Assembly: GCF_001591145.1 (NCBI RefSeq)
Contig: NZ_BCUF01000020.1
Span: 28,315 to 92,314 of the forward strand
Source: Vibrio harveyi NBRC 15634 = ATCC 14126 = KCTC 12724
GTDB lineage: Bacteria; Pseudomonadota; Gammaproteobacteria; Enterobacterales; Vibrionaceae
Direction of reading: 5' to 3'
Length of the DNA stretch: 64,000 nt
Shown here: positions 9,874 to 18,316 of the stretch, piece after piece
Layout: every line of letters starts with the position of its first letter
Position numbering within the stretch: the first letter of the stretch is position 1
Notes under the pieces: generated by a model
Database searches by the model: none
Seen by the model: the letters and a program-made list of their open reading frames with translations, nothing else
What the model was told of the DNA's origin: nothing
Program-made: the position numbers and the translations under genes

Positions 9874-11031
9874 CTACACCGCTTGTGCAAACAACAGGAA
9901 ACAACCAAATAGGAAGATCACGCTCATGCCCATCGCACCGCCACCTGCTTCGTACACATTGTCATCATCCACAGGCACACGACGTACTTTCATCGTCATT
10001 GATAGTGGGACAAAAACTGCTAAGAACACGAGGATAATACCTGCGTAGCTTAGGATTGCGAGAAAGTGTTCTGGAGCAAACACGGCACCAAGCAGCGGTA
10101 GGATGAACGTTGTCACAAATACCACAGGCTTGCTAGCTTTAAGAAGGTCCGCATTTTGGTCATACAACGCCATTGCCACACCCAAGAAAGACGTTAGAAG
10201 CGCCAGACCAGTGAACATCGATAGAATGAATTCTAGACCCGAATATTGTTGACCAAGTACAGAGATCAACTCAGATACGTTAGAGAATTGAATAAGCTCG
10301 TGTGGAGGTAGGTTACCCACGACTGCAAACAACCAAAGTAGGTAGCACACAAGAGGAATCGTAGAGCCAACAATGATCATGTTGCGCAGTTGATTCTTAC
10401 TTGCTTCTTTGTTGTAGGTCACTAAAGAAGGAATCACCACCATAAAGCCGAAGCTGGTGAATAGAACTGAGCTCTGTTTGATCAATGCCATTTTGTCTGC
10501 ATTTACCACTTCACTTAGACCTTCAAATGACACATTTGGCGCAAGAGAGAATAGCGTTAGAATGAGCGCGACAATCATACCGATGAACAAGCCACGGTTT
10601 AGCTTATCCACCACACCAGTACCCGCTGATACGATAAGACCAACCAGCACAGTAAAGCCAACTTGGCTAGAAATCGTAGAAAGTGGTAGTCCCATTGACG
10701 TGGTGACTTTTTGTACCAAGTCACCCGCACCAATAATGTAAGCCATTAGCAGACAAACAAGTAGTGCATACAAAAGACCATTAGTAACAAGCTGACCACC
10801 TTTACCAAGGGTTTCGCGAGCGATTGCATTCATGCTGACACCACCACCTACTTTGCAGCTTGCTTCTAATAGAAGAAGTGCAGCGTAAGTTGTACCTGCC
10901 CAAATGAACAGCATAAGGAGAGTGCCCCAAAGAAGGCCAAATTGAGCAAGCACCATTGGTATGGCAAGCATACCAGCGCCAAGAGCAGTACCTGCTACGA
11001 TCAGGGAGCTGCCGACAAGTTTTAGGTTCAC
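9874..11031 (-). CDS. Aromatic amino acid permease (HAAAP family; TyrP/Mtr/TnaB type)
   Basis: 385 residues, eleven predicted transmembrane helices, beginning with the family hallmark (GTALGAGMLAIPM). The start is GTG (11029-11031) with AGAGGT seven bases upstream. Family members import tyrosine, tryptophan or phenylalanine with protons; sequence alone does not tell me which. The gene is monocistronic with its own terminator. The upstream region is about 750 bp and contains a TyrR-like palindrome, a possible leader ORF and repeated octamers, suggesting elaborate control by amino-acid supply. Confidence 0.88.
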   Translation of the reverse strand: MNLKLVGSSLIVAGTALGAGMLAIPMVLAQFGLLWGTLLMLFIWAGTTYAALLLLEASCKVGGGVSMNAIARETLGKGGQLVTNGLLYALLVCLLMAYIIGAGDLVQKVTTSMGLPLSTISSQVGFTVLVGLIVSAGTGVVDKLNRGLFIGMIVALILTLFSLAPNVSFEGLSEVVNADKMALIKQSSVLFTSFGFMVVIPSLVTYNKEASKNQLRNMIIVGSTIPLVCYLLWLFAVVGNLPPHELIQFSNVSELISVLGQQYSGLEFILSMFTGLALLTSFLGVAMALYDQNADLLKASKPVVFVTTFILPLLGAVFAPEHFLAILSYAGIILVFLAVFVPLSMTMKVRRVPVDDDNVYEAGGGAMGMSVIFLFGCFLLFAQAV

Positions 11032-11113
11032 GGTTAATACCTCTAAATTTAATCCGTTTTATTGTGACTTATCGTACTTTGGTTCGAAGTACGATCTACG
11101 GAAACGCCCTACC

Positions 11114-11218
11114 TTACAGCCCCCAGAACTCAGCGCGAAGCCGGAATTCAGGATGCAAAAAGCCTAGACTCAAGACGGATCTATCCTGTCTGAGCATATA
11201 AAGGGGGTAGGGAATCAT
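11114..11218 (-). CDS. Possible 34-codon leader peptide upstream of the aromatic permease
   Basis: Minus-strand ORF: ATG at 11218, TAA at 11114. It would encode 34 residues containing Tyr4, Tyr7, four Phe, and Trp near the end (EFWGL-stop). It lies 82 bp before the permease start, the right place for a leader peptide. Against it: GGAA sits almost directly on the ATG, so initiation would be poor, and there is no T-run terminator after it. Low confidence. Confidence 0.2.
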   Translation of the reverse strand: MIPYPLYMLRQDRSVLSLGFLHPEFRLRAEFWGL

Positions 11219-11493
11219 TTCCGGGCAGAGTTTGATTAACGGAACGTCTCACTTTGGGTTCGAAGCAAAATCAGCGCATCCTTTTTCGTCAATCCCATTC
11301 TCTGCTGAATGGATTTGGTTCGAAAGGATTGTAAGGCATAAATAGGACGATTGAAAAGCAAAAGCTCCATCTTATAGCCATATATTTTAACAACTATCAG
11401 TTGATGCAACAGATATGTTGTAAAACCGCCGATTATTTAGCCTTTTGTCGTTATAAAGAATCGAAAGTGAGCGATAGCACTCAATTTTTGAGG

Positions 11494-11511
11494 TGTACAT
11501 GAAAATGTACA
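11494..11511. promoter_or_regulatory. TyrR-box-like palindrome
   Basis: TGTACA-N6-TGTACA, inside a longer 20-bp dyad. TyrR boxes are TGTAAA-N6-TTTACA with an invariant G and C 14 bp apart, which this site has. It is centred about 50 bp upstream of the TATAAC minus-10, so about -60 relative to a predicted start, a spacing used for activation. Inference only. Confidence 0.35.
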
Positions 11512-11652
11512 CTTTGTTGGAAGGTGTTAGAAACCCGGAACATAGCCTAGATTCAGCAATATCGTTATTATTCGCTCCGTATCGACATGTTTCGGTTCAC
11601 ATACCTCTAAACACTGATTTACGGTTCGAAAATATAGGTAAATGAGTGTTCC

Positions 11653-11684
11653 GAATGCTGGGTTTGGTTCCCCAGCATTTTTAT
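11653..11684 (+). terminator. Orphan plus-strand rho-independent terminator
   Basis: A perfect 9-bp stem AATGCTGGG/CCCAGCATT with an 8-nt loop is followed by five T. No plus-strand protein gene precedes it; the nearest is the chemoreceptor, which has its own terminator. It may end an unannotated small RNA. Confidence 0.7.
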
Positions 11685-11782
11685 CCTTTCGTTAATTATT
11701 CCAAGTGCTTTTATTTCACACAAACGCCTTTGTGGGATTTCGCTCGTCCGTATTTTGTTAAACGAACCAAACCTTCAACGCA

Positions 11783-12094
11783 TTACATCTCCTTGTCTAG
11801 CGCATCAATAATGTATGTCAGCACAGCAATCCCCAAATCAGCAACCGAACGTTCCATCAAACTCAAGTGTTCATATGATTGAACCAACTCCTGTTGTTCA
11901 ATATCACAGCGGTGTAAAAACAGCTCTTTATAGTTCATCAATCGCTTTTGGGATTCTCGCGTTAGCCAAGTAACATCTAATCTTGTATCCCGGCTACGAT
12001 TGCGAATTTCATCAAGAAGTTGATCTAAAATGCGTTGCATTTTGCGAATATTAACTTCGCCAGAAATTGATTTATAAAACTGATATTTTTCCAT
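11783..12094 (-). CDS. Small helical protein of unknown function, divergent from an HTH regulator
   Basis: 103 residues, charged, predicted mostly helical, with no signal peptide or membrane helix. I recognise no family. It faces away from the HTH gene at 12235 across a 140-bp region with dyad repeats, so it may be that regulator's target or partner. The ribosome binding site is poor by eye, which lowers my confidence. Confidence 0.55.
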   Translation of the reverse strand: MEKYQFYKSISGEVNIRKMQRILDQLLDEIRNRSRDTRLDVTWLTRESQKRLMNYKELFLHRCDIEQQELVQSYEHLSLMERSVADLGIAVLTYIIDALDKEM

Positions 12095-12180
12095 TTTCTG
12101 AAACTGACTGAATTCACGTTATTTTTTTGTGGAACGTCATTCTTATCACTATATCCATTCGGGTAAATATGGGGTGGTTA

Positions 12181-12220
12181 AACTGGTCCGGTTATTGCGT
12201 GCTTCAGGACAAAACTGTCC
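12181..12220. promoter_or_regulatory. Candidate operators between the divergent pair
   Basis: Two dyads precede the HTH gene: an imperfect 13-mer AACTGGTCCGGTT (12181-12193) and a perfect GGACA-AAAC-TGTCC (12207-12220). The second lies directly before the AAGGAGG site, so a bound repressor would block transcription, or the RNA form could hinder translation. Autoregulation is an inference. Confidence 0.35.
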
Positions 12221-12234
12221 ACTAAGGAGGAGCG

Positions 12235-12570
12235 ATGCAAGTAGACCCGTTGATTGAAGTTCTGATTAGGCGACGCAAAATGAAAGGCGTGTCACGCGAA
12301 CAAATGGCAAAAATTGCCGGAATGAGTGAAAAGACGTATCAGCGAATAGAGCGAGGCGAATCTGATTTAAAACTCTCACAATACCGTTCAATTTTGCGTG
12401 CATTAAACCTGACCGATTTAGACATCGCATTGGATGCAAGAGGTGTTGATAACATTTCTGCAGAAGACGTTGCGTCTGCGGCAAGATTACTTCCCCCGGA
12501 AGCACAGTCTATGCTGACCAAGCTTATCTTCTTAGTGCTAGAGCAAAAAACTAAGACATCCCAAAAGTAG
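12235..12570 (+). CDS. XRE-family helix-turn-helix transcriptional regulator
   Basis: 111 residues. The N-terminal HTH (about residues 8-60) reads REQMAKIAGMSEKTYQRIERG, a textbook Cro/CI-type recognition segment. A short C-terminal helical domain follows, perhaps for dimerisation. The start is well supported by AAGGAGGAGCG before the ATG. Target genes are unknown; the divergent 103-residue gene is the obvious candidate. Confidence 0.85.
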   Translation: MQVDPLIEVLIRRRKMKGVSREQMAKIAGMSEKTYQRIERGESDLKLSQYRSILRALNLTDLDIALDARGVDNISAEDVASAARLLPPEAQSMLTKLIFLVLEQKTKTSQK

Positions 12571-12658
12571 TGCTCTAGACGCATGAATCAAACACAGTTA
12601 TGGTGAGCTAAACTTAAAGACTAGCGCTTCGATACTCCAAATTATGGGGGAATATACT

Positions 12659-13390
12659 ATGAGAAGCATCTGGGTAATCGCCACCACCATTCTCTGCTTG
12701 GTTGGGTCAACAAACCTTTCTGCACAGTCACAGGTGAAACCAGCAGTAAAACCGATAACTCAACCGGGTAACAAACACGATTTACGCCCAGTAAACCGCC
12801 CTTACCGTCCCATTAAGCCACCGCACCATTACCGTCCGCCTTACTACCGACCACCCTACTATCATCGACCTCATTATGTCGTGAGACCACCTCGTTATCA
12901 TTCGTCGTTTATCTATGTAAGACCGGGATATTGGTATCCACCTTATCGTGGACGTTACTATTATTATCACAGTGATTTAGTAGACATTGCGACCTTTGCT
13001 GTCTTCGCTGGTATTACTTATGCCATTGTTCAAGATTCCTATTACCGTCGTGATGGTGTCCGCTATGTGTACGTTCGTTATCCACCAAGTGGTAACTACA
13101 CCATATTGCGCGATGACCGTGTGATAACGTCATCGACGACCAATGATACTCCGCCTTCAAGGCAGATCGTTTCGCCATCATTAAGCTCAAACACAGCAAG
13201 AGTGAGTCCAATACCACCAGCGCCAAAGCCTGAGCCAAGCCACTATAAACTTGGTGAAATCGTAGACTCGCTGCCTCACACTAAAGAAACTGTCGTCGTT
13301 AACGGGCAAAGTTATTTCAAATATAAAAATACTTGGTTTGCACCACTCAGAGCCGAGCGCAAATTTGTTGTGGTAGAGCCTCCGTTGTAG
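12659..13390 (+). CDS. Secreted Pro/Tyr/His-rich protein (DUF6515-like)
   Basis: 243 residues from ATG 12659, chosen over the ATG at 12644 because GGGGGAA lies about eight bases upstream. It has a signal peptide (about 1-22, ending NLSA), a low-complexity region of repeated PYYRPPYYHRPHY-like units (about 40-105), a hydrophobic stretch (about 104-125), a Ser/Pro linker and a C-terminal segment ending in VVVEPPL. Such proteins are found in cell envelopes of marine gammaproteobacteria; function is unknown to me. Confidence 0.75.
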   Translation: MRSIWVIATTILCLVGSTNLSAQSQVKPAVKPITQPGNKHDLRPVNRPYRPIKPPHHYRPPYYRPPYYHRPHYVVRPPRYHSSFIYVRPGYWYPPYRGRYYYYHSDLVDIATFAVFAGITYAIVQDSYYRRDGVRYVYVRYPPSGNYTILRDDRVITSSTTNDTPPSRQIVSPSLSSNTARVSPIPPAPKPEPSHYKLGEIVDSLPHTKETVVVNGQSYFKYKNTWFAPLRAERKFVVVEPPL

Positions 13391-13417
13391 TGCTTTTTGT
13401 TTCATCCTAAACAAACA

Positions 13418-13440
13418 AAACCCGCACGCTGCGGGTTTAT
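13418..13440. terminator. Bidirectional rho-independent terminator
   Basis: A 9-bp stem AAACCCGCA/TGCGGGTTT with a 3-nt loop lies between convergent genes. T tracts are short. Confidence 0.7.
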
Positions 13441-13476
13441 GTTGCTTAGCCGATAACCATTTGGATCAATCGCTTC

Positions 13477-14223
13477 TCAATACAGCGCTTCGAACTCTGG
13501 AATTTTCGCCTTGCCCCTCAGCAGTAAGAAGTTCAAGAACCGGCTCGTTGATGTAGTGAGTATTTTCTCTTCTTCAACACCATGTTTTTCCAGCAAAGCA
13601 ATGGCCAACTCTAACTTGGAAATCTCTTCACTGAAGTGAGCATCCGATCCTGTGGTGAAGTAAACGCCAATTTCTTTACCTAGCTCCACAATACGGTCAC
13701 AGCGACTATCACTGCCCTTACGGCTTTTACCTGTCAAAGACGTATTGTTTACTTCTACCGCGACATTGTGCTCTTTTGCACAACGCAGAACCTGCTCCAT
13801 ATCGAATGGGTAATTCGGGTTACCTAAGTGACCGAGAACATCCACTCTGCCACTTTTGATTGCATTAATAAGAGCGGCGGTATGCTCAACTTCCGATGCA
13901 GGCTTAAACACGGGTTCATGAAAGCTCGCTATCACCCAATCAAGATGTTGATCAGAAGAAGGCGGTAAATCGATCTCCCCCTTCACATTCAGCGTGTTGG
14001 CTTCGACGCCACGAAGAATACCAACCTCATGTAAAAAGCGGGGCAAAATTCTTTGATTATTGAAATGCCAGTAGTGAGGGGCGCCTGGCATCTCAGGAGC
14101 ATGATCGGTGGTACAAAGAAGTTTTAGCCCCTTATTCTTGGCAGCCAACGCATTCTCTAAAATTGTGCTATAAGCGTGTCCACTGGCAATAGTATGGGTG
14201 TGGCTATCAATCACGATATCCAT
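13477..14223 (-). CDS. ycdX: PHP-domain phosphatase, YcdX family
   Basis: 248 residues, the usual family length. The PHP metal-binding motifs are in order: DSHTHT (residues 6-11), TTDHAPEMP (about 38), GVEAN (about 73), SFHEP, LGHLGNP (about 131), EVNNTS, and GSDAHF (about 193). YcdX-type enzymes are trinuclear-zinc phosphatases. The gene follows yggC-like with 26 bp between, and CAGGAGGTTACC precedes its ATG, so it looks like the last gene of the cmt/ygg operon. E. coli has a fructose-bisphosphatase-like gene (yggF) in its cluster; this phosphatase may fill that role. Confidence 0.88.
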   Translation of the reverse strand: MDIVIDSHTHTIASGHAYSTILENALAAKNKGLKLLCTTDHAPEMPGAPHYWHFNNQRILPRFLHEVGILRGVEANTLNVKGEIDLPPSSDQHLDWVIASFHEPVFKPASEVEHTAALINAIKSGRVDVLGHLGNPNYPFDMEQVLRCAKEHNVAVEVNNTSLTGKSRKGSDSRCDRIVELGKEIGVYFTTGSDAHFSEEISKLELAIALLEKHGVEEEKILTTSTSRFLNFLLLRGKAKIPEFEALY

Positions 14224-14249
14224 GGTAACCTCCTGAGATTGTGGACGAA

Positions 14250-14984
14250 CTATCGAATTTCGAACGAGCCGTTTTGATTAAGGAACAAAGATAAGTCAGC
14301 AGGAACCGAATGATTCAGAACTTTATCAACGTTGACCGCATCAGAACGTAAATAGAACTCCAATGCCGCTTCTGGGTCTGTACCGCCGCGGATTTTACGA
14401 TTGACCAAACGATCTTGTAGAAACTCCGCTTGGGTATCAATAAACACCGTAAAATCTGCCAAACGATGCAGTTCTTTCCATACTGGTTCATCAAGCAGCA
14501 GCCAGTTGCCTTCAACAACGACAATGTTGCGATTAACTTGAATGGCATCATCAACTGGGTCATGTAAGTTGCGGTCGTAGTAAGGCCACTTACTGTCTTT
14601 CACTTTCAGTTGTTTCAGTTTGTCGATAAGCTCCGTGAGATTGAACGTCTCGTAAGAGCCTTTAATGCTGCGCAGTGGAACACGTTCACCATTACGCTCA
14701 ATGGTGTTGCTGTCGAGGATTTCATTCGGGTAGTGAAAACCATCAAAAGGCAGAACCTGAAGTGGCTCTTGGTTTTCATCTTGTTCTGATAAATATTCCC
14801 AAAAGGCTGCTAGCGTAGACTTTCCACTACCCGGAGGGGCGCACAAGAACACAACAATACGCTCCTGCTTCTCGTGATAAAGGCGGGTAAACTTTTCGAT
14901 AAGAGGTTGATGGATTCGCTTTACGTCGGCTTCAGGAAAGGTAGCTTCGGTCTCAAAACCACTGACGTTTAAATTCACTTTCAT
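14250..14984 (-). CDS. yggC: P-loop sugar/nucleoside kinase-like protein (YggC)
   Basis: 244 residues. The Walker A motif is clear (APPGSGKST, about residues 49-57), followed by a phosphoribulokinase/uridine-kinase-like body ([30 protein letters not shown]). It sits in the same cluster as YggD, YggP and CmtAB homologues, as in E. coli. The substrate is unproven; it would most simply phosphorylate the product of the PTS and dehydrogenase steps. The stop of yggD lies 9 bp upstream of its start. Confidence 0.8.
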   Translation of the reverse strand: MKVNLNVSGFETEATFPEADVKRIHQPLIEKFTRLYHEKQERIVVFLCAPPGSGKSTLAAFWEYLSEQDENQEPLQVLPFDGFHYPNEILDSNTIERNGERVPLRSIKGSYETFNLTELIDKLKQLKVKDSKWPYYDRNLHDPVDDAIQVNRNIVVVEGNWLLLDEPVWKELHRLADFTVFIDTQAEFLQDRLVNRKIRGGTDPEAALEFYLRSDAVNVDKVLNHSVPADLSLFLNQNGSFEIR

Positions 14985-14993
14985 GGTGAACCC

Positions 14994-15512
14994 TTATTGA
15001 TTTATCTCCCCTTCGATTCTTTCTATCAACATTTCACACGACAGCTTTAATACTGTTTTGATGAGGGCTTCGTATCTCATTTGTGAAAAGGACTCAAACG
15101 AAGAGAACTTAAGCTGATTGATCGACTCAAGATAAAAGCTGTCTTGCTGGGAAGAGAGTACTGATTGGTTTTTGATGAAGTCGTAAATCACGTCATCGGC
15201 AAACTCGACCTTTTCCGACTGAGTGACCGCGAACTCCAACACCTGATCGTACAACCCAATGTCAGCGTAAGTTTCCAGTGAGATCTTGCCCATTGCAAAC
15301 ATCAACTTAGACACCACATCGGTTGTTGCTAACGGACCATCTTCTTTCAATAAAGGATCCACAGCATACTCCTTCACGAGGTCGTCTTGAACGAACACTT
15401 TCGGAAGCAGTGCTTTTAACTTGAGGTTAATTATTTTGTTAGAAACCTGAAGAAACGCAGTGGCATTTTCGCACTCGTCCAGCTTCTCCAGTAATTCATC
15501 TTCACGTGACAA
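14994..15512 (-). CDS. yggD: MtlR-family regulator (YggD)
   Basis: 172 residues. It contains the MtlR/YggD core (EYAVDPLLKEDGPL followed by KLMFAMGKISLETYADI). MtlR-type proteins repress mannitol operons in enterics without an obvious HTH. The start is a rare TTG at 15510-15512 with GGAGAGG about a dozen bases upstream; no in-frame ATG or GTG lies near, and alignment from memory with E. coli YggD agrees with this start. Confidence 0.75.
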   Translation of the reverse strand: MSREDELLEKLDECENATAFLQVSNKIINLKLKALLPKVFVQDDLVKEYAVDPLLKEDGPLATTDVVSKLMFAMGKISLETYADIGLYDQVLEFAVTQSEKVEFADDVIYDFIKNQSVLSSQQDSFYLESINQLKFSSFESFSQMRYEALIKTVLKLSCEMLIERIEGEINQ

Positions 15513-15571
15513 CGTCTTATGACCTCTCCATTATGTGGCAGCACAGAGGCTACCACACAAATTCGTTGCAA

Positions 15572-16843
15572 CTAAACCGTTAAGCTCACGTCATAAAACT
15601 CAAGTAACGCTTTTTCTGCATGAGCATTCCACACATAGTTGTTTGCGTTCAAAATTGCGTCTAATTCGACGAAGAACGGGTCTTGGTCTGCCAACGATAA
15701 AAAGTCATCAATCGCGGTCAACGGCAGGTCAATATGCGGGTAAATCAACTTTTTACCACCCGGAATATCCAACTGATTCAAAATCGTATGTGGCGCAGCT
15801 TGCAGACCACCAACGTGTGTGATCATGAACGATGGATTGATCTTACCTTGTGAAGACAAGTCGATAGACTCCACCATGTCGCCAGTTGAGCCACCAGACG
15901 TGCCCACAATATGCGTTGACTCGTAATGCACATTGTAGAAGTTAAACGGTACTTTAAATTTCTTATCGGTAGGTCCTGCGAAGAAGTTCAAGCAGCCGTC
16001 GTTACCCAACAGCTCGTCGGCTTGCTCTAATACTTGCGATACTGCTGCGTATACCATCACGTCATCGTAGCCTTTGCCGTCGTTAAGCGCTTTCAAATAA
16101 GTGACAGGATCATCAACTTGGGCTGTATTCACGTAATGCAGCTCAACGCCTTGCTCTTTTGCTTTCTCAACCGGAATTAAGCACTCTGCTCGGTCTAAAC
16201 GTGCGGCGTCGATGTCCGTCACCACGATCAATTTTGGCTTCACTGGTCCGTTAATCGCGTAATCAATAGCGCCAATGCCCATTGGACCAGCACAAGCTAA
16301 CAGCGCTAACGCCCCCCCCTCTTTGATGCCCATATCGTGCTCGTACACGTATTGTTTAGTGTGGTAACTAGCATGGTAAGCACCGATGATGCATGACATT
16401 GGCTCAGCCAAAGACGCATCTGCAAAGTAGTCACCGTGGTAAGGCAAAACGCAACCTAAGTCGATAGCGATTTTAGGAATGATGGAATACGTTGCGTTGC
16501 CGCCAAAAGTCTCATAGCTGTAGCCTGCCGAGTAACCAGTAGGCAGACCCATTGCAGGTTGCAGAACAAAGTAATCGCCTGCTCTGTATTGGTCTTTTAG
16601 GTTCTCACCGACTTCAACAATCACACCGGCGTACTCATGGCCCGTCATCACCGGCACTTCATCAATGTTCTCAGGTACGCGTTTGTGTTTGCTGCCTAGC
16701 AATGCCGCTTTGTAAGTGGAAAGGCAGATGCTGTTTGAAATGTTTTTAACCAGAAGTTCATCGGCTGAAATGTTTGGCAAATCAAAAGTTCTTAGTTGAA
16801 CATCTTTCTCGCCACAGATAACTGCTGCCGTTGTTTGTACCAT
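15572..16843 (-). CDS. yggP: Zinc-binding polyol dehydrogenase-like protein (YggP)
   Basis: 423 residues from ATG 16843, chosen over 16888 because AGGAGAGAAATC precedes it and the length then matches E. coli YggP (about 425). MDR fold: N-terminal catalytic domain with TGHEYAG (catalytic-type His-Glu) and a Rossmann segment around ALLACAGPMGIGAIDYA. It likely oxidises a sugar alcohol phosphate delivered by the CmtAB PTS, which is an inference. An 8-G tract (coding strand, 16312-16319) lies just before the Rossmann glycine motif. Confidence 0.85.
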   Translation of the reverse strand: MVQTTAAVICGEKDVQLRTFDLPNISADELLVKNISNSICLSTYKAALLGSKHKRVPENIDEVPVMTGHEYAGVIVEVGENLKDQYRAGDYFVLQPAMGLPTGYSAGYSYETFGGNATYSIIPKIAIDLGCVLPYHGDYFADASLAEPMSCIIGAYHASYHTKQYVYEHDMGIKEGGALALLACAGPMGIGAIDYAINGPVKPKLIVVTDIDAARLDRAECLIPVEKAKEQGVELHYVNTAQVDDPVTYLKALNDGKGYDDVMVYAAVSQVLEQADELLGNDGCLNFFAGPTDKKFKVPFNFYNVHYESTHIVGTSGGSTGDMVESIDLSSQGKINPSFMITHVGGLQAAPHTILNQLDIPGGKKLIYPHIDLPLTAIDDFLSLADQDPFFVELDAILNANNYVWNAHAEKALLEFYDVSLTV

Positions 16844-16890
16844 GATTTCTCTCCTACATGGGGCGGAATGTTCCACCCCATACTGCATTG

Positions 16891-18303
16891 TTAGGCTGGT
16901 TGCTCAGTCGCGACCGTTTGTTGCTTAATCTTATCCATCAGCTCGTCAAGCGCTGGGTCATTAAGAAAGTTCTTAATTGTCACGACAGGCAAGCCTGTTG
17001 CGTTTACTGCGCGGCTTTCTAAACTTTCGTGTGTCACGACAATGTCGGCCTCACTTGGCACTTTTTCGATGGCAAAGTTCTTCACTTCAATATCAATCCC
17101 GGCTTGTACTAACTTGCGCTTGAAGGTTGAAGCCCCCATCGCGCTTGAGCCCATACCAGCGTCACAAGCAAATGCGACAAATGAAATTGGTTTGTTTACT
17201 TGTTGCGTTGCAGGTTTAATTGCACCTTCCGCTTTCATGTCTTTCATCTCAGAGACAGACTGTTCAAACTCGTCTTCTTTGTTTTCTGCTTTGCTCATCT
17301 TCAGAATCGCACTTGCGACAAGGAAGGAAACTATTGTTGCTGTTGTGACACCTGCGATGGTCGCTAGGAAACTGCCTTTTGGAGTAAGAGCTAGGTAAGA
17401 GAAGATTGAGCCTGGACTTGGACCTGCTACCAAACCTGCATCCAGTAGGTTGAAGGTTGCGATACCAGTCGCCGCACCTGCAATCATTGCCACAATCATA
17501 ATTGGCTTCATTAGCACGTACGGGAAGTACAGCTCGTGAATACCACCAAAGAAGTGAATGATGATGGCACTTGGCGCAGAACGTTTAGACAGACCTTGAC
17601 CAAACTTCGCGTAAGCCAACAGCATACCAAGACCCGGACCTGGGTTAGATGCCACCATAAAGAAGATAGATTTGCCTGTTTCAGCTGCTGCCTGCAGACC
17701 TAACGGGTAGTAAATCCCTTGGTCGATGGCATTGTTAAGGAACAGCACTTTCGCTGGTTCATTGATGATCGCAAGCAAAGGAAGGAATCCCGTTGCAACC
17801 AAAGCTTCAATGCCCGATTTAACGAATAAGTTAGCCGCCGTTACTGCAGGACCAACAATCTCATAGGCGAATAGACATAAAATCATGCCCACAATACCCA
17901 ATGAGAAGTTGTTCACCACCATCTCAAAGCCCGAAGGGATGCGATGTTGGATTCGTTTATCCATTTGCACCACAACCCAAGCGCTGAGCGGACCCATAAT
18001 CATTGCGCCGACAAACATTGGAATGTCAGCACCAACAATAACGCCCATGGTACCGATGGCACCAGCAACCGCTCCGCGTTTGTCACCAACAATCTGACCG
18101 CCCGTATATCCAATTAACAGCGGCAATAAGTAAGTGATCATTGGACCAACAAGTTCACCAAATGCTTCGTTTGGCATCCAACCCGTTGGAATAAAGAGTG
18201 CAGTAATAAAGCCCCAAGCGATAAAGGCTCCGATATTTGGCAGCACCATGGCGGTCAAATGACCCCCGAAGGCTTGCACATTGGCTCGCATGTTTGGTTT
18301 CAC
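16891..18303 (-). CDS. cmtA: PTS mannitol-type EIICB component (CmtA)
   Basis: 470 residues, very close to E. coli CmtA in what I can recall of its sequence. An EIIC membrane domain (about 1-340; VQAFGGHLTAMVLPNIGAF, NEPAKVLFLNNAIDQG, GGIHELYFPYVLMKP) is followed by a linker and an EIIB domain with the phospho-cysteine loop FACDAGMGSSAMGAS (about 377-391). It imports and phosphorylates a hexitol-like substrate that has not been identified for the Cmt system. It follows cmtB with a 13-bp gap. Confidence 0.92.
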   Translation of the reverse strand: MKPNMRANVQAFGGHLTAMVLPNIGAFIAWGFITALFIPTGWMPNEAFGELVGPMITYLLPLLIGYTGGQIVGDKRGAVAGAIGTMGVIVGADIPMFVGAMIMGPLSAWVVVQMDKRIQHRIPSGFEMVVNNFSLGIVGMILCLFAYEIVGPAVTAANLFVKSGIEALVATGFLPLLAIINEPAKVLFLNNAIDQGIYYPLGLQAAAETGKSIFFMVASNPGPGLGMLLAYAKFGQGLSKRSAPSAIIIHFFGGIHELYFPYVLMKPIMIVAMIAGAATGIATFNLLDAGLVAGPSPGSIFSYLALTPKGSFLATIAGVTTATIVSFLVASAILKMSKAENKEDEFEQSVSEMKDMKAEGAIKPATQQVNKPISFVAFACDAGMGSSAMGASTFKRKLVQAGIDIEVKNFAIEKVPSEADIVVTHESLESRAVNATGLPVVTIKNFLNDPALDELMDKIKQQTVATEQPA

Positions 18304-18316
18304 GTTATATTCCTTT

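Larger units (their letters stand above)
11032..11782 (-). promoter_or_regulatory. Repeat-rich 750-bp upstream region of the aromatic permease
   Basis: No ORF over 60 codons here looks real. The octamer GGTTCGAA occurs four times (11081, 11257, 11317, 11623), three times after TTTG. GCCTAGA(C/T)TCA occurs at 11162 and 11545. A hairpin ATCGTACTT/AAGTACGAT at about 11071-11093 lies in the leader, about 40-60 bases before the permease start. A minus-strand TATAAC (11450-11455) could be the promoter. Confidence 0.45.

Noticed and set aside
11071..11330. tRNA genes suggested by GGTTCGAA T-arm-like words
   Set aside because: No acceptor, D-arm or anticodon arm can be built around them.
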